A stretch of DNA of 64,000 nt, from assembly GCA_029379385.1 (NCBI GenBank), contig CM055606.1, positions 20,671,142 to 20,735,141 of the forward strand. Reading direction: 5' to 3'. The translations under genes and the position numbers were made by a program. The stretch comes from Quillaja saponaria (taxonomy: Eukaryota > Streptophyta > Magnoliopsida > Fabales > Quillajaceae). Under the pieces are notes generated by a model, which saw only the letters and a list, made by a program, of their open reading frames with translations, did not search any database and had not been told where the DNA came from. This document shows, piece after piece, positions 24,072 through 36,000 of this stretch (the first letter of the stretch is position 1; each line of letters begins with the position of its first letter).

Positions 24072-26813
24072 ATGGGGATTTCTTACTCATGTCCATTTGC
24101 AAAGTACGTTGATGTGGAAAATGGATTAGAATCTGTCATTGTCAAATCCATCGACTTTGATGACGATGAAGTTAAAACTCCAGTACGATCAATCAGTTTC
24201 AATAGTCGAGATTCAGAACCTATTGTAATGAAATCCATTGGTTCTGGAAAGATGAAAATTGAAGCATCTGTTAGCTTCGAAAGGAAAGAATTGAAGAGAG
24301 TGATATCAATCAACACCCAGTCCTTAGATAACGAGAAGAACATGGTTACCTTATCAACTAGCCAAAAGATCAAAGAGATGGATAATCTGTCTCCCCAATC
24401 AGATTGTCAAGTGGAGAAAATCCAAACTTTAGATCCAAATAACCCCAAACATGTGGCCGCTTTAAAATTGCAGAAAGTTTACAAGAGCTTCCGGACCAGA
24501 AGAAAGCTAGCAGATTGTGCAATTCTTGTTGAGCAAAGCTGGTACGTATTCTATTGTTATCAGATGATCATGTACTTCTTTACCAAATTCTGCATGTTTC
24601 CATCATGTTCTAATGCAAGTATTTGTTTTAACTTTTAATTGCAGGTGGAAGCTCTTAGATTTCGCTGAACTTAAGCATAGCTCTATATCTTTCTTTGACA
24701 TTGAGAAACATGAAACTGCCATTTCACGTTGGTCTAGAGCTAGAACCAGAGCTGCCAAGGTGAATATAACACCCATTGTAGTATATGCTTTTAATTCTTT
24801 TTTTTCTTTTTTTTTTGGGTTTCATTTAGGAAATTGTTTCTAAACATCTTTTGGTCACTGCAGGTAGGAAAGGGTTTATCAAAGAATGACAAAGCTCAAA
24901 AACTTGCTTTACAGCACTGGCTTGAGGCGGTAAGGAAATTTCATGAGCTAGTTTTTAAGGCCTTTTAGCCATTTGATTACTCATTACTCATTTATGTGAT
25001 TGTCATGCGCATGAAACAGATTGATCCAAGGCACCGGTATGGACATAATCTACATTTTTATTATGTCAAATGGCTTCATTGTCAGAGTAGAGAACCCTTC
25101 TTCTACTGGTAATTTTCTTTGCAAGATGTCTTTTTGCTTTACTACTTAGTCAATTCTTTTCATAATCTACATTTTAAGAACTTGGATTGAAACTAACTTG
25201 ATGCTTTAAAATGCAGGCTAGATATAGGAGAGGGAAAGGAAGCAAATCTTGTTGAAAAATGCCCTCGATCTAAGCTTCAACAGCAGTGTATTAAATATCT
25301 TGGTCCGGTGAGTGTTTATACATTAGCTTTGTTTGGTCTAATATCTTTCATGGATTTATATTGATCATTTTTTGTTTTTGTATTTATAGATGGAAAGATT
25401 GGCTTATGAAGTTGTTGTGGAGGATGGGAAGTTCTTCTACAAACAACCAGCAGAGCTCCTCCATACCACTGAAGAAGGGGATGCTAAGTGGATTTTTGTC
25501 CTCAGCACATCTAAGACCTTATATGTTGCGAAGAAAAAGAAAGGTACATTTCAGCATTCTAGCTTCTTAGCTGGAGGTGCCACATCTGCTGCTGGGAGAC
25601 TAGTTGTCGAACATGGCGTCCTAAAGGTACAATTCAATCTCAAAACCTCATGAAAATTTATTTTCTTGTGTTTGTATTCCCATAGTGGCTAATCTTCAAA
25701 TATTGACGTGTTCACTTAAAAATGATTTTCTGTTGCATTTCAACAGGTAGTTTGGCCTCACAGTGGGCATTATCTTCCCACCGAAGAGAATTTTAAGGAG
25801 TTTATCTCATTCCTGAAAGAGAACAACGTGGATCTGTCAGAAGTCAAGGTAATAAAATGAAAAGGACTTACAATAGTCAAATGTTGAAGGCTTCATATTC
25901 TATTGTAATAATTTTAATATCTCAATAATAAAAATTAAAAACAGAAGCTAAAATAGTCTGTTGTTATATATGCAGATGAGTCCGGTTGATGAGGCAGATG
26001 CTTTGCTTAGCATGCAAAGCAGTGGTCATCTTAGAAGCCACTCATCCGAAGAGGAGTTTATTGACAACACGAGTGGCTTGGAGGCTGAGGAGGCCGATAT
26101 CAAAATAAAGATTGAAGAGAAAGCCAATTTTATTGAACAAGAGACTGCTGCTCCTGTGGAAGCACCCAAATCAATTAGAATCCAGATTCTCAAAAGACAA
26201 TTGACTAATCTTGAAATACCAAAAAGGGGTTGTTTGCTTGGAAATTTTGAGGGTGAGAATGAAGTCGTTGTGCCTAAGTTGCAACAGCCTCCAGATGGAA
26301 TCTCCATTGGATGGTTCTGAAACAGCAGAAGGTTTTGTATCGAAACCAGATTTCATGGTTCCTAATCAAAACTCGTTTGATGAAGAACATGATGAGAATG
26401 AAGTTGAAATCATTCCTGAAGAGTCAATACTCAAAAGGATTAACTCACACAAAGAAACACAATCTTACCAATTGGGGAAACAGTTGTCTTGCAAATGGAC
26501 AACTGGTGCTGGGCCTCGCATTGGGTGTGTTAGGGACTACCCCTCCGAGCTTCAGTGCCGAGCTTTAGAGCAAGTGAACTTGTCCCCTAGAAGTCATTCC
26601 CGCTCTAAATCAATCTTCTCTCCTCGAATCACCAGTGGTTTGAGCCCTAGAGTGTCAGCTCCTGCAAGTCCTTGTGGAGAAACAGCAGAAAACATAAGTA
26701 AAATTATATTTGGAAAAGGAAGTTTGTCTCAAAGAGGCAGTCACCATTCAAGAGTAGAATCTTCACCATTAATTAGAGGGACGTCAATAGCAGCAGTAAC
26801 TTATGTGTCATGA
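24072..26813 (+). CDS. IQM-type IQ-motif calmodulin-binding protein, frameshifted in last exon
   Basis: IQM proteins bind calmodulin through an IQ motif and act in stress, stomatal and hormone responses. Eight coding exons with GT-AG introns: 24072-24541, 24645-24759, 24864-24929, 25020-25108, 25217-25307, 25390-25626, 25747-25848 and 25976-26813. The protein starts [20 protein letters not shown], typical of the family. An IQ motif lies at about residues 127-150 ([13 protein letters not shown]). The conserved core follows ([33 protein letters not shown]). Exons 1-7 total 1170 nt, exactly in frame, but exon 8 is 838 nt, one base too many. Frame 1 stops at 26320. The conserved tail ([20 protein letters not shown]) is open in another frame up to 26813. 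The shift lies about 26270-26306. It may be a real mutation or a sequence error. Confidence 0.85.
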
Positions 26814-27075
26814 GTGAATAGTTTTCCAATTGATTTATTCTTTAATGTGAATAGAAAAGAAAATATAGGAATTTTCTTTCATTCATGTAGTCATTCATTT
26901 AACCTTCATCTTGTACAATAAGATAAAAATTGTAAAATTTTGTGGGTATACACCCTAGCAATACAAAAAAGCAGATTTCATTTTCGTTTCTTTCGCTGTC
27001 ACTGAAGGTAAAAGCAGAACTCTGATGAGGTTGCAAAATATTTAAGCAGAGGAAAGAGAATGTACACAAGTAACA

Positions 27076-27698
27076 CTACCTTAATCTAAGGCAAAGAATA
27101 TGAGTCTTCCTACATAATAAATTAACAACGATAGATGCCCAACTACTTGATGAAGCTTTTCTACTTCCACCACCACCAGCACGGGGAGTTTCTGAGGGTG
27201 AACTTGCACTTGGAGGTAGAGTAACCTTGATGTCAACCTTTTGCCCTGCTTGGCAGTGACCGTAGGAACTACAAATAGTCAAATATAATACAACTGGGCT
27301 GGCTTCTCGAGGGCGATAGAGTTGAAGCCGGTGTTGTAGATAGCAATTGACGAAGTTGTGTTGCATGACTGAAAATCCTCAAAGGTCACTTGCATCAAAT
27401 CGTGTAACCCATTGTAATACTGAAATCCTGCATAATATTACGTGGGAGTAAATAATAAGTAATTTGAAGGAAAAAAACAAAAACAAAAACAAAAAACCAT
27501 ATGAATTAGCTGATGAACCTGTAAACAAAAGAAGTAAAGAAAAGGAGCTTTACCAAGATTATTGCCAACATGAAAGTTTTTTGTAGAAGCCCACTCAGTA
27601 CAGTTAACAAACCCGTGCGTATTCCATCCTACAGAATCTCCCACCTTATAAATAGCCGCCATCGAAACTCCAAAAAGACACATGATCATGGAGGACAA
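27076..27698 (-). pseudogene. Phytocyanin (stellacyanin/mavicyanin-like blue copper protein), frame broken by 8-bp duplication
   Basis: Phytocyanins are secreted, often GPI-anchored, copper proteins of the cell surface. Two exons: 27698-27554 and 27427-27076, GT-AG intron. The start gives a short signal peptide (MSSMIMCLFGVSMAA), then IYKVGDSVGWNTHG, ASTKNFHVG, and in exon 2 YNGLHDLMQVTFEDFQSC. The C-terminal part has YGHCQAGQKVDIKVTLP and a Ser/Pro-rich stretch before a hydrophobic end. Candidate copper ligands are His in GLHD, Cys in ICSS, His in YGHC and Gln in AGQ. Gln makes it stellacyanin-like. The frame breaks at 27272-27284, where CAAAT is duplicated as part of an 8-bp insertion. Without the 8 bases both exons total 489 nt, a perfect 162-aa frame. 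It converges with the IQM gene. Confidence 0.8.
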
Positions 27699-27849
27699 GG
27701 AACCATTGTAGCCATTGTAAATGCCACAGAGGTTAATTAGACTCGAAAATCAGAGAGATAGAACCAAAAGAGAATGAATGATGCCTGTAAAAGTAAAAGT
27801 AAAAGTTTTCCTGATAGAGTTGTGATGGAGCTGCTTGATCTTGAGTTCA

Positions 27850-29010
27850 ATATATATATAGAAAACCGTATTCGGTTCTACTACATGATTGAGTATTGGC
27901 TATCTTCATTGATGAACAATGCGTTGTAGTCCCAGTCGTGCTTCTTGGTAATTATTGTAAACTTTAGTCGATCATATTTTCCTGCATACAAAAGGTTTTC
28001 CCATTCACAAGAACATAATATATAACTGAGTATTGGCTCCTACTCGTGCTTGGATAACTCTTGGTTATTATGGTAAACTTTTTAATATTTGTACTCCTAT
28101 TTACTCAATTATAAATGATTATCAAACTCTTCTTCATAGAGTATTAGAAAATTAAAAAACACAAAGGTCATAACCACTTTTTCATCCTGGTTGCACTTCA
28201 TAAAATAAATTACTTCAGTAATAGTTGAGCAATCTTATAGGGTTTGAGATGCCTCGTGCCAGTTTTGAGAAGGCTACCATATAAAAATTATTCCTTTTTC
28301 ATCTATACATAAATAATTTTCGTGTAGTAAGCGATGACAAACCGTAGAATATCCAGATTATTGTTATGGCAAAGATAATGAGTGATAATAATTTGTATAG
28401 ACGTATAGAAGACAAGGCGTTATTTGTTTATTTTAACAGAAGCACACAAGACAAGATTTTGTGTACCAAAAACAGACTTCCCAATGGGTAGTTGTAGTAT
28501 TACGCAAGATTATTTTGGCCCCCAAAAGGTTTGATTCATATTGCAATATGAATTTCAGAAGAAAAAGATACTGCAAATGGAAGTTACATTTGGAATATGA
28601 GAATTTTCAAATGAAGCTTGAAATTGAAGAAAAGCAGTCCTGTTCAGGTAAAAGAACGAAAAAAAGCTCTCTAGTCCTCTACCTGTTCCCCTAGCTCCTC
28701 CCAGCCAGAGTAAAAAGAAAATGGATTCGGTGTTTCCCCATAACCAAAGTAATAGGAACACTGATTCAGTGCTTCCCTGTAACCAAACAAACAAGTACGG
28801 AAAAGAATTCAGTCCATCCAACAAGGATGGCATCCACATCAGCAAGTGCTTTGTTTCCAAACTTGCAACCAGAAAGTTACTGAACCTAGAAGAACCTGTT
28901 ATAAGGTCCTGATATTCCTTTTAATGAATCCAAAAAGAAATTACGCAAAATAAACATTGGTGAGAATCCCTAGTAAGTAGGAAACAAGTCATAACAAAAT
29001 GAATATACCA
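27850..29010. other. Intergenic region between phytocyanin and DUF616 pseudogenes
   Basis: Nothing coding is recognised. A short ORF of 101 aa on the minus strand (28555-28860) has internal WLWGNTES-like repetition, because the underlying DNA holds two copies of a roughly 33-bp motif near 28725-28790. It resembles no known family and is probably chance. Confidence 0.4.
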
Positions 29011-29260
29011 AATCTCAACCTGCTTTTGATGTTTCATGTGGATAACGGAACCTAGGTTCGCCGGATAAGGGGATCCACAGGCCTAATCCTCCCCGAGTCT
29101 CCCTTAAACTGCTACTTTAAGTTGATCCAACTGTTTCACCCACTCTATAGGAGAAGAATGCTCCCTGGTATGTGGGTGCAACACAAACAATGAGTTATAC
29201 TTGCTGTCTGGGAACATAAAGAATTTGAAAAACCCCTTAACCTGTATACAACATAGCCAA

Positions 29261-29324
29261 GGTCTCTTGGTGTAAAGAGGTTAATAGCCAAAACTTAATT
29301 GGTCTCTTGGTGTAAAGAGGTTAA
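29261..29324. repeat. 40-bp period tandem duplication in the DUF616 C-terminal exon
   Basis: A 24-base block at 29261-29284 is repeated exactly at 29301-29324. On the minus strand it encodes VNLFTPRD, a conserved DUF616 segment. Because the period is 40, not a multiple of three, the duplication shifts the frame and introduces a stop after QLSFGY. Confidence 0.85.
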
Positions 29325-29410
29325 CCTCATTGAACAACAAACAGCTAAATAAGTTATTAATCTCAGTATGTTCTCGTATGATAATGGCACCCTCTGGCAC
29401 GTCTGCAAAA

Positions 29411-29875
29411 AGAAATATCATGTAAATTTTGTTAATAATATAAGTTAGTTGTACTCTTATGCATAATTATTTCACTTAAATGTACCAGTTTCAACCTTAA
29501 TTACCTATCTACTGAACAGCGGTTCATAATTTCTAGTCTCCCTGTAGTTTGGGGATTTAATTTGATTACCTTCCTATTTAGGTTATTCACTTAATAGTTT
29601 CTGCATATATAAAGGCATTAAGGCATGCATTTTGAATTTTTAAAGGTAGATTATTCGATGAGTTATTTTGTGTTGTCCTAGTGGCCACATTCCATTAACC
29701 TTCCCCAATTACTCTCTCTTGGTTTCTCACTCTGCCATCTATTATACTCTCTATAATTCCCTTCTATCCTCCTATTCTTTCTCCTCCTTACATCACTTCC
29801 TCTTTCTAAAATTATTTCCTTCTATCCTGCATCATCCTATCTCTCTAAACTTTTTAGGCAGTATCAGGTCCCACA
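29411..29875 (+). mobile_element. Possible copia-type LTR fragment inside the DUF616 pseudogene
   Basis: This segment replaces the expected middle exons of the DUF616 pseudogene. In plus orientation it has a TATA box (TATATAAAGGC, 29606-29616). A CT-rich leader with CTCTCTTGGTTTCTCACTC follows, and then an end ..GGCA (29857-29860) directly before GTATCAGGTCCCA. The last resembles a degraded primer-binding site for initiator methionine tRNA (TGGTATCAGAGC, four mismatches). Such a layout is that of an LTR followed by the start of the internal region. No second LTR or coding domain is present, so the call stays tentative. Confidence 0.35.
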
Positions 29876-31286
29876 TTCCTTCTGGGTTCATCATATGGAG
29901 GATGCTTAAGAAGAACAAGACGCCAAATACCTACCCATTTTCCTCCATCACCATCGACTTTAACAGTAACATTCTCCTTTATGACTTTCAGAGACAACTC
30001 ATCCACAACCATAAGAAAACAAAAGAGCTTCTTAGAACGAGGGCTTGTATTGAGGTATATCATAACCGTCAAAAATTTCAGATGCAACCACAAATCTACA
30101 CTTCTGGACATATTTTATGTCTACTACATAATCCATTTCAGCACCACCATTTCGGATAAATCCACAGTGTACTTGATGCATAGAGCAGATGTTGAATAAT
30201 TTTTATTACAAGTGAAAGCCAAATGAGACGTTGCTTTGTAAAGTAAGAAGCAAATAAAATAGTGTTACATAATATATTTCACCTTCATGGTTGAAGTTAA
30301 TTTAAAACTTTCTTCTCTCCTCTAACCAGCTTTGATGGCCTCCAAATAGAGGAGTTGACTGAGTTCCAGTATTTGAAAACTTATCTTCCATGATATAAAA
30401 TAAACTTTTGACAATTTTGTCAGAAGTTCTTATCGTTGGAATAAGTACTTTATCAGGGTCATCAGCAACAGGAATGGGACAACCTACTCAGTAACAGAAG
30501 AAACGAATATTACTCATAATGGAGCTAAACGGACTCAATACTATAAAGGAGACGAGGGAAGATGATGCCATGACCTTACGGTGTTGCGATTTAGGTACAA
30601 GTCCCATTGTGTCTAATATAAAGAATACTTTGCTGTTTCTGTTACACAAAGCTGCAAGCCAAAAAAATAATGTTAATAGATTCATCAATAAATATAAAAT
30701 CTGTTCAATCACTAAAAACCTTTTCAGAAAGTATACACAGACATAGACCATAATGAAATGTTTTTGAGCATAAACTTGACCAAAAGTAACTAATATGTCA
30801 TAAAATGCTGGTACCTGACAAAAAGGAGACTAGAGATTGGCAAGACCAGATATGGAACAACAATGCAATAAGAATAAGTAGCATCCATAAGATCCCTGTA
30901 ACAAAAACCAATCAAATAAAACCCTTCTTCCAAACAATCCTCATGGGGTAATCTTGCAGCAGCTTCTCTGGAGAAAGGGACCCCCCAGCTGCAACATCTG
31001 CACCACAAAATTCGTTAGCTAAACAATCAATCACTTCATTATTAATAGTAGAAACTCATTCTACTCCTAACAATTCATTTTCCAACACCTTACCTGCATT
31101 ATATAACATAAAGCAAAGAGTACACAATCCATCAATGATAACAAGAAGAAGAAGAAGAAAAAACAGTAACAATAACTAACGTGAAAGATAAAGTTTTCTG
31201 TTACCTTTAGCATGTGAATTTTGAACACCCCGCTCTCCTCTCCGATTCAGTCGTATAGATACAGACCTCTGCAGCTCACTCTCCAT

Positions 31287-33083
31287 AGTTAATTATCTCT
31301 TGAGCTTTACATCACTGAAGCACAAACCAATAAAAATTCGGATAAGAATCAGAGAGATCTAAAACAAATTAAACCTTGAACCTAGTTTCTAATCATAAAT
31401 TAGAAATTCCGCACAAATTACGCGAACTAAACCAGTTTCCATGGCAATACGTACCATAACCTACCAAATATGTGAAACATCACAGCCAACTATATTCTTA
31501 TAAAAAAAAAAACAAGAAAGTTCCTTTCTTTTGTTTGTTGGCATGAGAACAGCCACCTTTTCGCATAGACCCAGAAGAAAAAGGAAATAACCATATGATC
31601 TACTTGACAAATGACAACATATGTTCCACTAAACATCTGCTTAAACATATAATATGACAAAGACCTATTGATTTTCTCTAAGAAGCTAACCTTGTATTGT
31701 TCATTGTTTAATAAGAAAAACCCAATATTCGAAGCTGAATGCCTGAGGGCACAAAGGCATAAAAACCAGAGTTCCGGCTTGTTTATCAGTTTTCAGCAAT
31801 GAAAAAGTATTACAGTGAAACCGAGAAGTGGTGAAGAAGATCTGTTTTCTGCAACAGCGAAGAGGGGTCTTGAGTCACTGGTACCCGCGGAAGGGTGGGA
31901 ATGTACGTAATATTATATCAAACGAAACATTTAGAGATTTCAGACGCAATGCATCTCTGTATTGTTTATATGGGTTCTACTTGGATTGGATTTGTTTCTA
32001 AGAATTAGAATTCGGGTTGTGCTCAATTAGCCCATAAAAGCCTAAGAACCACAAGCCCGGCCTACCAAACCAGCACAAACTAACCAAAATTGAACCATTT
32101 TTTTTTTATAATATTTTATTTTCCAAAATCAATTTTAAATTGAATCAAACTTACAATTTTTTTAAAATATTTATATATTCTTGTTAACACATTTGTGAAA
32201 TTTGAAAAATTAATAATATCTTATATAAAGTATGAAAAATTATTAGAAAATTAGGTATTATTATAAGAAATTATTGGGAAGTTACATTTTTTTGAGATAT
32301 TTAAGAATTTAGAAACTGAATTGCATTTATTTTGGACTTGCACTAAGGCAGTAGCAGTTTAAAATACTTCTCCCCTCCCTCTCTTTTCCTCTGCCATGTA
32401 CATTCATTAATTCTCTAAGCATTAAAGCTTGGTGGATGGACGTTGTGAACAAATTTCAACTATTAACCAATGCCTCTCCATCCATTGCATTGACTTGTGT
32501 TATGTACTTCGGTAACAATGGGAAGCAAGGAACAATTTAATTTTAATCAAGTTTGTTGGAGTGTAAGTAAAATCTTAAAGGAGTTTCAAAGTTTCATAAG
32601 CTGAGATATTGTCAATTTTTTATGGCTACTGTCTGATACTCTAATTCTATTTTGGGTTCTTTAGGTGCCCTTTTCTTGCTTGATCAACTTTGTATTCATT
32701 CTTATTTTATCTATAATAAAAAAAAAACTAAACCTTATATTATATGTTTTTAATCTACTGAAAATTTAATGTATTTTGAAACATACAATAGTGTCAGCAA
32801 AAAAAAAAACATACAATAGTACTCAATAATAACTTTATATTTATTTTTAGAGACTTTTCGTATGGATATGATTGATTGCATAAATTTCTAACCACAAGCT
32901 GAGCTGAGGATCCATGTTCACACTTGGACAAGACAGTTGTAAGTCAAATTCTAAATATACGTAGCCGAAAATGAAACAAGCCTTCCAAAATTACAGGCCA
33001 CAATTCCTTCCAGCTTCGACACAATACTTCTCTTGCCTGGCTTTCATACTCTCTCCTTGTTTTGAGCTGTGGAAGCTGCAGCC
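31287..33083. other. Divergent intergenic region, DUF616 pseudogene to PTC52-like gene
   Basis: On the minus side an acceptor-like CTTCAG near 31319 and a donor-like ACAAG|GTTAGC near 31691 suggest that the DUF616 copy once had a 5' UTR intron and a leader near 31700-31880. The middle is AT-rich with no coding signal. Near 32375-32410 CT-rich sequence appears. The last 100 bases should hold the leader of the PTC52-like gene. Confidence 0.4.
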
Positions 33084-36000
33084 ATGGAAACTATCAGAGC
33101 TTCCCGTGTCCCTTCACTGCACATCCCAGCCGCAGTACATACAACCCAATTCAGAAAGCCACACTTCTTCAATTGCCAAATCACCGCAACACCCAGTTCA
33201 TCATTCTCATTATCAGTTCATAGAAAAACGTTAAAATCCAAGCTTTTCACAGCCATATCACCCACTGTGTCAACAGAATCTGCCACCCCACCTGAGACGG
33301 AACCAGAAACTCGGACCCAGCAAGAGAAATTCGACTGGTATTCGCAGTGGTACCCTGTAATGCCGGTCTGCGACCTCGACAAGAGGAGGCCACATGCGAA
33401 GAAGGTGATAGGCATTGACGTGGTGGTGTGGTGGGATAGGAATGAGAGTGCTTGGAAGGTGTTTGATGATGCCTGTCCTCATAGGTTAGCCCCATTATCT
33501 GAAGGTAGGATTGATCAGTGGGGCAGATTGCAGTGTGTGTATCATGGTTGGTGTTTTAATGGCTCTGGTGAATGCAAATTCATTCCTCAAGCACCCCCAG
33601 ACGGCCCTCCGGTAATTATTTATAACTGCAAAAAATTCCATATATGTCATTCCTGAATCATATTTTGCAATCAATTAGGATAAACGAAATAAGACTTTAC
33701 ATAATCTTTCTCAGAAATCAATTGGACAGAATAGGAAAACCCCGTTAGAAGTTAGGTACTTGTAATATGTACAACAATCAAATTATTTTGATTTGCAAAA
33801 AAAATTGCATAAATGTCCTTCCTGGATCATATTTTGCAATCAATTAGGATAAACGAAATAAGACTCTAAATAATCTTTCTGTGAAACCAATTGGAAAGAA
33901 TAGGAAAACCCCGTTAGAAGTTAGGTACTTGTAATATGTACAACAATCAAATTATTTTGATTTGCATGAAACATGTGCTCATTTCCATCTCCATGACCTC
34001 AACATTTGTAATTCTAGCTCTCTGCTGAAAGATGTAAGCAGGTTGAAAGTTCCATAAGAAAAACTATTTATTCTTAATATTCTGACCCTAACCTGTTTTT
34101 CGATTAAATGGAACATTGATCTAATACAGTAGGCAGTTTATTTTTTTTGACTTGTTGCATTTTCTCATGGAAGCCTATTCTCTATGCAAATCAAATGTTA
34201 TGCATTTTGAAAAATATAATGATCCTAAACCTTTCCAACGAATGTGCAGATCAACACATTTAAAAAAGCTTGTGTAGCTGCTTATCCAAGTGTCGTGCAG
34301 AATGATATTGTCTGGTTTTGGCCAAACACTGATCCTCAATACAAAGATATTCTCACCGAAAAGAAACCCCCATACATTGAGCAACTGGATGACCCATCAT
34401 TTACCAAGTTAATGGGAAACAGAGATATTTCTTATGGGTATGATTTTGTTAATGGAACAGATAGGGTTCCCATTGTAGTATACCTGTAAATAATTATAAA
34501 TATTCTAAACTTCTGTACATGTTTAGGAATTTGAAAGTACATATGATGTAGATATGACTCTGTTTGAAAATGGACAGAGATTATTTAGCTAATGTTTTGA
34601 AGATGAAGAAAAGCTCCTTCTTATATGATTCTGACGTGAAAATGTTGTAAAATAATCTAATTTTGTAATTTGGTCCGTGATGGATTTTCTTTTCCCCTCA
34701 CTTCATCAGACTAAGTATGTGTGCTAAAATTTCAGGTATGAGGTATTGATAGAAAATCTTATGGATCCTGCTCATGTTCCTTATGCGCATTATGGGATAA
34801 TGCGAACTCAGCAACCCAAAGACAGATAAGAAAATATATTTTTCTTTAATTCGGGGAGTTCCACTTTTCTTTATGATCAATGCTGATTTTGGGTGGATTC
34901 TTTTTACTTCACAGTTAAAGCCGATAGAGAGGGGGGGAGGCCGCTTGATTTGTTGATTGAGAAACTCGACATTAATGGTTTTACAGCAAATCAGGGTTGG
35001 AGTGAGAGCAAATTTATCCCACCATGTGTATTTTATGCTTATACTAAACCTAAAGTAGATCAAGCTAATGGATCTGCATCATCAGCTGGAATGGAGGTAA
35101 AATATCAATGATGATCTTGCTATTAAGCATTGGAATTATATTTCAGAAATCAGGATTTTGTGTTCTCTCTATCGATATATTTTTAATTTGGTTAATGCAG
35201 AAATCATCAGAGCAACGGAAATTTGCTTTAATTTTCATTTGTGTTCCAGTCAGTCCTGGTAGAAGCAGATTGATATGGAGCTTCCCTAGAAATTTTGGAC
35301 TTTGGATTGACAAGATTGTCCCAAGATGGATGTTTCATGTTGGACAAAACCTGATTCTGGATTCAGATATGTATCTGCTTCATGTTGAGGTGAATCTTGG
35401 TATCTATTTGCATACTAACCTCTCTTTGAAAACATGAAAATATTAGTTTGATAATGTTTTCACTGTTAGTGCTTCAAACTGCTAAATGGAGTAGTGGGCA
35501 GATAAAATTTCAACTAACATGATCTGTCCAAAGGTTATATCTCCATGCATTATTCTATTGTCTTTTTTGAATTTTTCATTGATTGTTTCGTCATCCCTTC
35601 TAGCAAGGCCATCTGGATTGTCTTGATAGAAATTTCAAAAGACTTAGCTAATAGGCTCCTCGTGGTCTCGAAAATCTCTTCTCTTTGAACTCGAGTTACC
35701 TCTAAAACTATCGTTTGTTATCCCTCACGAATTTGTGACCCCCTTTTGCACACGGATCAATCCTCAACCGTTTTGTTATTTGGTTAATTATAGCAAAAAA
35801 TGTAATGTGGTTGTGGAAGGTTAAGATTTTTTCCATTGTAATGTTTTCCAATATTCTTATGTTTCATGGTAGATAACTGATCTAGCTGAGGCACCTTTTC
35901 CCTATACAAAATTTTGTTGATACACAAAAGTCTTAGTTGGGATGCCAAATTAAGTCATCAGTAGGGTCTACTTATGGAAAGTTTCAGTTTATCTGTTTTT

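Larger units (their letters stand above)
29015..31286 (-). pseudogene. DUF616 (MUCI70/TOD1-like) protein pseudogene
   Basis: DUF616 proteins are plant Golgi or endomembrane proteins, some linked to mucilage polysaccharide synthesis. Exon 1 is 31286-31205 (MESELQRSVSIRLNRR). Exon 2, 30997-30815, has the membrane anchor ILWMLLILIALLFHIW. Exon 3 is 30651-30580. Exon 4 starts at 30483 (CPIPVADDPDKVLIP). Later come VHCGFIRNGGAEM, KKLFCFLMVVDELSLKVIKE and WRLVLLKHPPYDEPRRN (to about 29876). The C-terminal exon (29400-29015) has DVPEGAIIIREHT, YNSLFVLHPHTREHSS and the final ETSKAG-stop. Damage: TGA replaces an expected Arg codon after WKKGFI (exon 2), frameshifts near 30325 and 30045, and missing middle exons (about 110 residues) replaced by about 460 bp of LTR-like DNA. 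A 40-bp tandem duplication lies near 29261-29324. Diverges from the PTC52-like gene. Confidence 0.88.

Noticed and set aside
24083..24373. Antisense 96-aa ORF in IQM exon 1
   Set aside because: Mirror of the real coding exon, with no independent signals.
32971..33234. ATG-initiated 87-aa ORF upstream of and overlapping the PTC52-like start
   Set aside because: It is out of frame with the Rieske protein and has no family features. An upstream ORF effect is possible but not shown.
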